In this document: positions 24,714-32,468 of the stretch, one piece after another
How the letters are laid out: every line of letters begins with the position of its first letter
How positions within the stretch are numbered: the first letter of the stretch is position 1
Assembly (NCBI RefSeq): GCF_000949295.1
Contig: NZ_JXYS01000018.1
Coordinates: 1 to 64,000 of the forward strand
Reading direction: 5' to 3'
Source of the DNA: Acidithrix ferrooxidans
GTDB taxonomy: Bacteria; Actinomycetota; Acidimicrobiia; Acidimicrobiales; Acidimicrobiaceae
Length of the DNA stretch: 64,000 bases
Program-made: the position numbers and the translations under genes
Notes under the pieces: generated by a model
Seen by the model: only the letters and a program-made list of their open reading frames with translations
Databases searched by the model: none
Told to the model about the DNA's origin: nothing

Positions 24714-24847
24714 AAGGCTCTCGGGTTACAATTTGGTCAATTAGTTTGCTATAAAACGACTTAATCCACCTATTCCACTAGGCACATGAGGGGGGGGCCG
24801 AATGTATTAGTAACTTACATAGATTAATATTAAGATAAATTGTAGAT

Positions 24848-26008
24848 ATGTCATTATCCAAGATCAAAGATGTTTCAAAGCTAAGGCATCTTTTGGACGC
24901 AGTTCTAGTTGTCGAAAGGGATCTATCGCTTACGGTAGTTCTAAAAACACTCGTGCGCGAAAGTGCGACATTAGTCAATGCGCGCTATGGCGCATTAGGC
25001 GTTCTCGATCCTTCAGGTACATCATTGGTTGAATTTATTACATTTGGTATGGACGAAACTGACGAATCCAAGATTGGAGACCGTCCCAAGGGCCACGGAG
25101 TCCTTGGCCTATTGATTTCGCAGTCGCAACCACTGAGAATTGACGAACTCCAAAAACACCCCGATAGCTTCGGTTTTCCTCCGTTGCACCCTAGGATGAC
25201 GAGTTTTCTCGGACTTCCCATCATGGTCGGGGAGCGCAACTTCGGCAACCTCTATCTAACTAACAAGATCGACAATTCAGAGTTCGACCAAGAAGACGAA
25301 ATACTTGCTGGATATCTAGCGAGAGCAGCTGGAATTGCAATCGAGAACGCTCGTCTTCATTCAGCAGTCGCCGACTTCGCACTCAGAGCAGATAGAGAAC
25401 GCATTGCCCGGGAACTCCACGACGAAATAATCCAAAGACTCTTTGCAATAGGACTCTCCCTCCAAGCCACGATACGACTAGTCGCCGAGGAGGATGCAAA
25501 CGAGCGCATCCAAGGTGCAATCGATGACCTAGACGAGGCGATTAAAAAGATAAGAGCCACCATCTTTGCGCTCGAAACGACAAGGACTCGCCAACAATAC
25601 TCATTCCGCGCACAGGTTCTAGCACTTACTAAAGAGCTGCATCCAGTTTTAGGCTTTGAAGCGAGCGTCTCTTTCACCGGACCTATTGACACAATGGTAA
25701 CCAATAAGTTAGCGACCAATGGCCTCTCGGTCCTTAGAGAGGCTATCTCTAATATCGCCAAGCATTCAAGAGCATCCCAAGTACAGATCAGTATTTCAGC
25801 CTCAAACCAGCTAGTCATTGTGGTTGAAGACAACGGCGTGGGACTTGATCCATCCGGTTCGGCGGCCTCCAAAGGTCTAAAAAATATGGCGGCACGCGCC
25901 TTCGAACTTGGTGGCACACTAGAACTCCGTCCCTCTCAGACACTCAAAGGTGCCTGTCTTGAATGGAGAGTTCCCTTCTTACAAGTAGATGATCTTGCAA
26001 CCCAATAA
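24848..26008 (+). CDS. GAF-domain sensor histidine kinase (NarX/DevS type)
   Basis: 386 residues, soluble. A GAF domain (about residues 30-170, with KGHGVLGLLISQSQPLRIDEL and FLGLPIMVGERNFGNLYLT) is followed by a HisKA_3 box RIARELHDEIIQRLFAIG with His191 and an ATPase domain (ISNIAKHSRA, VEDNGVGLD, KGLKNMAARAFELGG). Layout and text resemble the DevS/DosS family of actinobacteria, which sense O2, NO or redox state through haem in GAF; whether a haem His is present cannot be settled by eye. There is only one GAF. No response regulator lies beside it, so it is an orphan kinase. Confidence 0.9.
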   Translation: MSLSKIKDVSKLRHLLDAVLVVERDLSLTVVLKTLVRESATLVNARYGALGVLDPSGTSLVEFITFGMDETDESKIGDRPKGHGVLGLLISQSQPLRIDELQKHPDSFGFPPLHPRMTSFLGLPIMVGERNFGNLYLTNKIDNSEFDQEDEILAGYLARAAGIAIENARLHSAVADFALRADRERIARELHDEIIQRLFAIGLSLQATIRLVAEEDANERIQGAIDDLDEAIKKIRATIFALETTRTRQQYSFRAQVLALTKELHPVLGFEASVSFTGPIDTMVTNKLATNGLSVLREAISNIAKHSRASQVQISISASNQLVIVVEDNGVGLDPSGSAASKGLKNMAARAFELGGTLELRPSQTLKGACLEWRVPFLQVDDLATQ

Positions 26009-26828
26009 TCACCAAGGCGCATTTCTTTGTCCTATTTGCCGACCATCTCTTTTGGAGTTTTGCCGATCTCAAAGCTAGATCGGCCCTACATTCGTATTGG
26101 CACTTTTCTAATTGGCCACAAACCCTCTAAGCGCCTTGCGTTTTGTTCTTACCCCACGATTGGTACAGGTAGAGGTGATCATCTTTCGTTTCTAAATTGG
26201 AATATCATTATCTTGGCAAACGATGGCAGATAGTAGTCCAAATGTGATCGGAAAACTCCGCTTCTTTAGAATCTCACCAAGTTACCTGCCTTCTTTGACC
26301 ACAATAGCTCTGTGAGATTTAGCCAACTCCAAGTGGCTCAACGTTGACATGTGAGACATTGGAATCTAAGGTCTTGAAGTTTGGACGATCAAAGAGAGTG
26401 ACCCCTGGCAGTTTCGCCTTGCATCATCGAGCCCATGGGGCCAAGAGTAAGCTTGTGATACCATCGCGTTCCCTTCTTGATCACTAAAACATATGGGGTT
26501 TTGACGAGAAAGCCAAAAGTGTTCGCCTGGTTTAGGTATTGAAATATTGGTCAGCACATCAGTTGGGCCACTCAAGCAAGATACCAGCTTATTTAGTGAA
26601 GCGCATATTGAAAAAAGCTGGCGATCGTGAGTAATATTGCTAGTTTTGAGCCAGAACTTCCACCTAGTCGCATCAGAACAAAGCTGCCATATCCACACTG
26701 GTCGGATCATTGTGCTACTTTGCTTTGCCTAGAAGTATTGTCGATCTCTAAAATTAGACTGGGATTAGTATCGAATTTCAAAAAGTGACACAGATCTAGG
26801 TCCTTGATATTTTTCAAAATGGAGTACT
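26009..26828. other. Long gap with no supported gene
   Basis: About 820 bp between the orphan kinase and zapE. Two minus-strand frames at 26366-26710 and 26707-26898 join as ATGA but have no recognisable family, and the second overlaps the start of zapE in antisense. No element ends or RNA genes were recognised. It could hold a decayed gene, perhaps the missing response regulator, but I cannot show that. Confidence 0.4.
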
Positions 26829-27863
26829 TTGCTTTCAATTGCCAAACGAGATGTTCCTTTCGACGTAACGGCCGCCTTCGACCTTCTAATTCCACCATCG
26901 CGCTTTAACAACACCCGATTTGATAACTATTTCCCGAACCCCAACTACGAGAGTCAGAGCTTGGCAAAAAAGGTCACTAGCGAGTTCATATTGACAAAGA
27001 CAAAAAGGCCAAGGCGAACAGTAATTGGCTCCTTGGGCCTAAAAGCCCAGCCCAAACCGGGGAAAGGCCTCTATCTAGATGGAGGGTTCGGTGTTGGCAA
27101 GACACACCTTTTAGGATCGATGTGGCAAGCTTGCACTGTACCAAAAGCATTTATAAGTTTTGTTGACTTAGTGAACGTAGTTGGAGCCTTCGGCTTTGAG
27201 GCTTCCGTCGAAAAGCTATCCGAACTATCGTTCCTGGCAATAGACGAATTCGAACTTGACGATCCAGGCGACACCGTCCTTATCTCTAATCTCCTCAATC
27301 GAATAATTCGCCGAGGGGTCGACATCGCCACGACTTCCAATACGCTACCGGACAAATTGGGACAAGGACGCTTTGCGGCCGACGACTTCCTTCGAGAGAT
27401 TCAAGGGCTAGCCGCCCACTTTGAGGTATTAACCATTGACGGCCCCGATTATCGAGCAACCGAGTTTCATATCGAAGATGAACCGCGCTCTAGTGACGAC
27501 CTGGTAACGATGGCGGCTTCAATGCCCAACCAAAGCGCAGTCTCATCCGACAGCCTTTTTGGTCTACTGGAAGCCCTAACAAGGCTACACCCAATTATGT
27601 ATTCCCGCCTTTTAGAGGGCTTAGCTCTCGTAATCGTAACTGAGGCTAAGACAATTGATTCATTAGCTGCCGGCCTGCGATTTGTAACATTCACCGATCG
27701 TGCCTACGAGCATGGAATACCAATTATGATCGGAGACACATCCCTAAATGGCCTCTTCTCAGCTTCAATTCTATCGAGTGGCTATCGCAAGAAATTCGGC
27801 CGAGCACTATCTCGCCTCTCACAACTTCGCGACGAAGGAGAGCGCGTCGTCGCACCGATCTAA
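26829..27863 (+). CDS. zapE: ZapE/AFG1-family ATPase
   Basis: 344 residues. AAA-type ATPase: Walker A GGFGVGKT at 85-92, Walker B LAIDE at 136-140 (AIDEFELDD), sensor-1-like TTSNT, and arginine-rich DDFLREIQGL. Text such as KGLYLDGGFGVGKTHLL is typical of the AFG1/ZapE group, which in Escherichia coli acts on the division ring and in mitochondria on respiratory proteins. A TTG start at 26829 is supported by GGAG at 26821. It lies just upstream of a pyrimidine reductase gene; I recall the same two genes being neighbours in mycobacteria, supporting the assignment. Confidence 0.88.
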   Translation: MLSIAKRDVPFDVTAAFDLLIPPSRFNNTRFDNYFPNPNYESQSLAKKVTSEFILTKTKRPRRTVIGSLGLKAQPKPGKGLYLDGGFGVGKTHLLGSMWQACTVPKAFISFVDLVNVVGAFGFEASVEKLSELSFLAIDEFELDDPGDTVLISNLLNRIIRRGVDIATTSNTLPDKLGQGRFAADDFLREIQGLAAHFEVLTIDGPDYRATEFHIEDEPRSSDDLVTMAASMPNQSAVSSDSLFGLLEALTRLHPIMYSRLLEGLALVIVTEAKTIDSLAAGLRFVTFTDRAYEHGIPIMIGDTSLNGLFSASILSSGYRKKFGRALSRLSQLRDEGERVVAPI

Positions 27864-28025
27864 AACCTTCAAAAAATGACCTCGCAATAACTCATTGAAA
27901 GATAAATATTGAGCCAATCCAAAAGGGTAACTAAACCCCGCTCTATTGGTATACGATAGAGAGTCCTCCTCATTCATAACAAATCGTCTAGGACTATCAA
28001 AATAGAAGAAAGAGGCGCCTTCAAC

Positions 28026-28787
28026 ATGAATCTCATATTCCCCGAAGCCTCACCAATAATCGGAAGTGATGAAGCTTCCATAGGATCACTTGAGAAGATC
28101 TATGCACCGATCACTTGCATCGATGGTGACCACTGGAGAGCCAATATGGTCTCTTCCTTAAACGGGTCAATTGAAAAAAACGGCCGATCAGCAGGCCTCT
28201 CCACACATGCAGACCGAAAAGTCTTCTCTATCATTCGCGCCTTCTCCGACGCGGTTGTAATTGGTGCGAATACCGCAATCATCGAAGAGTATACATCCCT
28301 ACCACAGACACCCGATGCGCTCATGCACCTACGGCGAATCAACACATCCCCACAACTCGTCGTGGTAGGTAGAGATCTAAATAAGATTCGTGACTCCAAG
28401 CTCATTGAGTCAAAAGATCAAATAACTCTAGTGACATCTAATTCTCAAAAATCACAATGCGCTGGGCTTTTACGCACCTTCCTCGTCGAACCACAACTCC
28501 TTCTTCTTGGAGAAAAAGAACCAGACCTAAACCTACTACGGAAATGGCTGAGACAAAACAATCTCATCCGCATAACGCTCGAAGGTGGTCCATCTTTCTT
28601 GAAGCTGGCCTTTTCACACAAACTTATAGATGAAATCGCCCTAACAATCGTTCCCAAATTAGAGATATCTTCCCATGGTGGATTCTTGGGACTTGGAGAG
28701 CAGATCCCGGGATCCGAATTAGAACTTCTGTCAATCCTAGAAGACCACGGAACTCTACTCATGAGGTACAGGGTCATTGCCAGTTAA
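28026..28787 (+). CDS. RibD C-terminal-domain (pyrimidine reductase-like) protein
   Basis: 253 residues, one DHFR-fold RibD_C domain without a deaminase. Visible: RANMVSSLNGSIEKNGRS (substrate loop), SDAVVIGANTAI, QLVVVGRD, the ITLEGGPSFL glycine motif and a final DEIALTIVPKL. It is like the stand-alone actinobacterial pyrimidine reductase family (for example the M. tuberculosis protein beside the AFG1-like ATPase), NADPH enzymes that reduce a riboflavin intermediate or related ribosylpyrimidines. Its exact role in riboflavin or deazaflavin metabolism is not certain. ATG start at 28026. Confidence 0.85.
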   Translation: MNLIFPEASPIIGSDEASIGSLEKIYAPITCIDGDHWRANMVSSLNGSIEKNGRSAGLSTHADRKVFSIIRAFSDAVVIGANTAIIEEYTSLPQTPDALMHLRRINTSPQLVVVGRDLNKIRDSKLIESKDQITLVTSNSQKSQCAGLLRTFLVEPQLLLLGEKEPDLNLLRKWLRQNNLIRITLEGGPSFLKLAFSHKLIDEIALTIVPKLEISSHGGFLGLGEQIPGSELELLSILEDHGTLLMRYRVIAS

Positions 28788-28815
28788 CTAAAGTAAACTT
28801 CGGCTATGATCATCA

Positions 28816-29412
28816 TTGGTAGATATCGTTTCCACTCTAGCCAAAGGCGCGAACTTAGCCATGCTTATCAATATGCTCCCTAAACGCAGAAAGCCAATGT
28901 CAAAAGAGGAATTTCTTAGCGCGGTTATCGATCTGACTAAGAACTCAAATAACGAATATAGCTTTGATCAAGCAACAATGACCCTCGCGTGGACTGATGG
29001 ACCGTCTGTAGAGACCACCTGGGAACGACTTCAAAATCCAAACGGATGGAAAGCAATTGTAGGGGTTCCATCCGATTCAAAACAAGGTGAAAATGTCCCG
29101 CCATCTACATTGTTTATAGATCGCTCCTTCTCGCCGCGCACGGTATGTTCGTCATTGGTACGGTTTTATGGATCTAAATCAAGATACCCTGATTTGAATT
29201 CCACCTCGGACATGGACTATATCTACGGAATACTGCGCCTAGATGTGACGCTAGAACACTTCAAGATCGTTGATGCAATAACCAACGCCCTTTTAGAAAG
29301 AACCACAAAGTTGCCTAGTGACACCCAAGGGTATCTCGAAGCGGCAAATCTAGCTTTAAAAGAAGTTGGCTATGAGGCCCTCTGGGCGAAGGCATTCAAC
29401 ACCATCGACTAA
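28816..29412 (+). CDS. Hypothetical protein
   Basis: 198 residues, no family recognised. Soluble, mixed alpha/beta composition; a short hydrophobic patch near the N-terminus (GANLAMLINMLPK) is too short for a membrane helix. The sequence suggests a small globular domain with WTDGPSVETTWERL and a C-terminal helical part. TTG at 28816 follows the previous stop by 28 bases without a strong ribosome binding site; ATGs at 28861 or 28897 are alternatives. It is followed by a hairpin and probably shares a transcript with the pyrimidine reductase. Confidence 0.65.
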   Translation: MVDIVSTLAKGANLAMLINMLPKRRKPMSKEEFLSAVIDLTKNSNNEYSFDQATMTLAWTDGPSVETTWERLQNPNGWKAIVGVPSDSKQGENVPPSTLFIDRSFSPRTVCSSLVRFYGSKSRYPDLNSTSDMDYIYGILRLDVTLEHFKIVDAITNALLERTTKLPSDTQGYLEAANLALKEVGYEALWAKAFNTID

Positions 29413-29442
29413 AAGCGGTCCCAGCCACAGTGAAACCGCTTT
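29412..29442 (+). terminator. Hairpin after the hypothetical gene
   Basis: AAAGCGGT (29412-29419) pairs with ACCGCTTT (29435-29442) across a 15-base loop, then GTCATGGC. It lies between converging genes. Probably a weak terminator. Confidence 0.5.
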
Positions 29443-29576
29443 GTCATGGCAATAATCTAGGTTGGCTCCCAATAAACCCTAGATCTCTATTTCTCAAACG
29501 TATTTCTTCACTTTCTCTTTAATAGAGAAGAAGAATAGTCTCGAAAAGAGATCTCTCTTCGATGGGGCTCGACCCC

Positions 29577-30536
29577 TTATTCGCTCGAGCCAGGAGCCAA
29601 AGATAGAGCCGCTTCATAGGTATCAATACCGAATGGCAGAACGGCAAGTGCAGCTACATCAACCCCGGCGCCAAAATATTCCGCTATGCGAGCTTTACAT
29701 TGACTCGGCGTCCCACTCACTATTAACTGGTCAACTATCTCTTCGGGAATTGCAGCCAAGGCACCCTTTCGATCGCCACTATCCCATAGTCTCCACATCT
29801 GTTCCAGAGCTTCCCCACGGCCTAGCCATCGATGAAAATCTGCGTAAACACCCACGTTAAGGTAGGCAGCTATAGCTCTTCGCCCCGCGTCTAACAGTAG
29901 ATTCCGTTCAACTCCCGGAGCGACAAAGATGCGAGCCACAATCTCCTTATTCTCGCCTACGAACGGAACGACCTTGGCAACGTCCGCGGGCGATAGCCAA
30001 TTAATTATTGCACCATCTGACTCGCGACCCGCCATAGCTAACATCTGAGGCCGCAGGGCAGCTATCAATATCTTGGGTGGCACGGTAGGCGGTTGAGCAA
30101 GGCGAAAACCCGAGATCTCAAAGGTGTCAAACTTCCGGTCCACCTTCCCACCTTCAAAAGCTTCTCGCAAAAAGCGGGCGATATCTCTCGTTTTATAATA
30201 GGGTCGCACAAACTCCGATGCATTCCACTTGGAGACGATTACATCTGATGAAGATCCAATTCCCAAGTAAAAGCGTCCCGGTGCTAGTTCGGCCAAAGCT
30301 GCTGCGGACATTGCCATAGTCGCTGGCCCTCTGGTAAAGGCTGGAACTATAGCGGTGCCCAAGTTGAAAGTTGGCTCCCATTCATTTGCAAGAATCAACG
30401 GCGTGAATGCATCATACTGGCCGACTTCAGCACTCCATAGATCTTCGTAGCCTACTTCACGAAGTCGCCTAATTGCTTCACGTTGCTCCCCGAGTGGAAT
30501 TCGATCCAAGGGAATTGTAAGTCCATATCTAGCCAT
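29577..30536 (-). CDS. LLM-class (luciferase-like) F420-dependent oxidoreductase
   Basis: 319 residues, TIM-barrel luciferase-like monooxygenase superfamily. The N-terminus YGLTIPLDRIPLGEQ, GTAIVPAFTRGPATMA (flavin-phosphate region), LAPGRFYLGIGSSS and the late VSGTPSQCKARIAEYF motif are those of the actinobacterial LLM F420 subgroup, which use reduced or oxidised F420 rather than FMN. F420 synthesis genes (cofD, cofE) occur 11 kb away. Substrate unknown. ATG start at 30536, single-gene unit. Confidence 0.85.
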   Translation of the reverse strand: MARYGLTIPLDRIPLGEQREAIRRLREVGYEDLWSAEVGQYDAFTPLILANEWEPTFNLGTAIVPAFTRGPATMAMSAAALAELAPGRFYLGIGSSSDVIVSKWNASEFVRPYYKTRDIARFLREAFEGGKVDRKFDTFEISGFRLAQPPTVPPKILIAALRPQMLAMAGRESDGAIINWLSPADVAKVVPFVGENKEIVARIFVAPGVERNLLLDAGRRAIAAYLNVGVYADFHRWLGRGEALEQMWRLWDSGDRKGALAAIPEEIVDQLIVSGTPSQCKARIAEYFGAGVDVAALAVLPFGIDTYEAALSLAPGSSE

Positions 30537-30898
30537 AGATCCATGCTAGGTTAGATCGAAGATTCAAATGGGCCGAAATAAAAGTTTTGGACCGAACTGA
30601 CCCACCTATCAAAGAGATCCCAGATTATTGCGACCAAAAGTCAAATTGACCCTCGCCGACTCCAATTGCCATCCACAAGAAACACTCGTTTTTCAAAGAT
30701 CTTGCCATATAGATTTGAAAAACCAATAAGTCTAAAATGAGACATTACGGCCGCCTTGCCATATCCCACAAGGCAAAACGATTAAATTAGCCAACTCGTG
30801 CATTCTGATCAGCTTCTTATCCAAGTCGCGAAAAGATATGAACCTTGAATAATCCTAAAGAGATAGCTCATCATGGTCACCAGGGGTCCGAACCTAAT
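30537..30898. other. Intergenic region
   Basis: About 360 bp between two minus-strand genes. No gene, RNA or clear terminator seen; the part near 30537-30600 should hold the promoter of the LLM gene. Confidence 0.5.
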
Positions 30899-32452
30899 TC
30901 AGTCCAAAGGAATAGATGGAATTGGAATTATAGAGCCCTCGGGGGTGACATAGGCAAGAGCCATCTCGGTCGGTGCCGAAGATCGAAGGGTAAACAGATC
31001 GGGAAAGCCAACAGAGTTAGTGGTTGGAAATAGCTGCACGCTCGATGGAGACGGGACAACGCCAATGCCGGCATTGGCGTCAATTCCACTCTGTTTTGAG
31101 GAGGGAGCCTGACCATCGACGAAGGCCTTAGAAAATAGCGCTGTCTGTGAACCCCTTGCAGAGACAACCTGACCTCCTCCATAATAGAGCGCGAGTTGGT
31201 TATACTTGGCGCCAAAGGGGCTTATGTCAAGCATCGAGAGCCACGAGGGCCAATAACTACCATAGCCACTCTCAATGAAATACCCATTCAGGGGACCTAA
31301 ATCCGAACCGGCCAAAGTTGCCAGCGCAGCCACCGTATAATTCGAATGAACTCGAACGAAGAAAAAAGAGCCCACTGGTACACTCGCCACCGCCTTCAAT
31401 GGGACGACAAGAGAGCTCTGAGGCGGAACTGTCTCGGAAATAGTTGATACCTTCGCCCCATGGCCTATCGCCGGGGCCTTAACAGTAGTTTGAGCACTTA
31501 AAGTCTTGATTGAGATCAACACATTCTTTTGACTTGAAGAGAGGTTTTCCAAATTCAAGTCGACGCTCTGGTTGGCGGTCTGAACCAGAAGTGGAAAGTC
31601 AGTGTTTGCAAAGATCTCAGGGGTAGTACTCGCAAAAACCATCCCATTGGCCTTTGAGTCTGAGCGCACCTCGAAGCCACCGGCTACAATTCTTCCGATT
31701 CGAGTTTGAATTGAGGCTGTAATTGCAGGGGTATTTTGAAACCAATCAGCCAATCTAACGTCGATCGAAGAAAATGCTGGGACTACTACAGCCTGAAGCG
31801 GACCTGGATCAACTGGCCCTGTCGGTGTCACAAAGCTAATATCTACAATTGCATCCGTAGCGAACGGGTTGAAGATCGACAGAAATCCCTTAGAGGCCGA
31901 GACCGTATTAAAACCTTGAACGATCCAGGTAGGGCCAGGCGATGGCTGACAGAATCCTTCGACATTACTGCTGGGCAGGGAGGCAACTAGCGAGACCAGA
32001 TCGGCTCCACCTGTAAAATCAGCTGAAACCCCCGTTGCGCTCTTATAAAGTCCACGCATTCCAAAACGTCTAAGGGACCCTCCAGGAATCTTCATCTTCA
32101 GATGCTTGGCCTTAGCGTTTTTGCTATAGATGTATATTGAAGCAGTCTGAGAAAACTTCGAAGTATTGGTCAAGACCAAAGAGAGCGATCTCTTGCCAAA
32201 ATACTTAGCCTGAGGAAGCGAGCAGTACCACGTTGAGGAGTCAGACGCGACCGGAGAGACCGAAAAAGAAGGTACGAACTGCGACTGTTTGACTAGCACC
32301 CTGCTGGATGCACTGTTAGCAAAGACGACGCCAATCAGCAAAACCGCCAAGAAAATGCCGACAATACCCTCACGTCTATGTAGTCGAAAAAACTTTCTTA
32401 TGAAATCCACGACTACAACGTCTCTAGGTGAAAAAGAGGCGAAGGTCTCCAC
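30899..32452 (-). CDS. DUF5719-like exported protein
   Basis: 517 residues. After about 25 basic residues a single membrane helix (GIVGIFLAVLLIGVVFAN) anchors it, and the rest is a large outside domain rich in Ser, Val and Thr with beta-type repeats (DISFVTPTGPV, LSIFNPFATDAIVDI, VPAFSSIDVRL). Such proteins lie directly behind a large GT2 gene in many actinobacteria (DUF5719), as here with a 16-base gap. Function is unknown; the constant pairing suggests a shared cell-envelope polymer role. Family assignment uses context as much as sequence. Confidence 0.7.
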   Translation of the reverse strand: METFASFSPRDVVVVDFIRKFFRLHRREGIVGIFLAVLLIGVVFANSASSRVLVKQSQFVPSFSVSPVASDSSTWYCSLPQAKYFGKRSLSLVLTNTSKFSQTASIYIYSKNAKAKHLKMKIPGGSLRRFGMRGLYKSATGVSADFTGGADLVSLVASLPSSNVEGFCQPSPGPTWIVQGFNTVSASKGFLSIFNPFATDAIVDISFVTPTGPVDPGPLQAVVVPAFSSIDVRLADWFQNTPAITASIQTRIGRIVAGGFEVRSDSKANGMVFASTTPEIFANTDFPLLVQTANQSVDLNLENLSSSQKNVLISIKTLSAQTTVKAPAIGHGAKVSTISETVPPQSSLVVPLKAVASVPVGSFFFVRVHSNYTVAALATLAGSDLGPLNGYFIESGYGSYWPSWLSMLDISPFGAKYNQLALYYGGGQVVSARGSQTALFSKAFVDGQAPSSKQSGIDANAGIGVVPSPSSVQLFPTTNSVGFPDLFTLRSSAPTEMALAYVTPEGSIIPIPSIPLD

Positions 32453-32468
32453 TGAATCAATTGAAAAA

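Noticed and set aside
26366-26898. Two minus-strand frames joined as ATGA before zapE
   Set aside because: No family likeness; the upstream one overlaps the zapE start in antisense and the join is probably chance.
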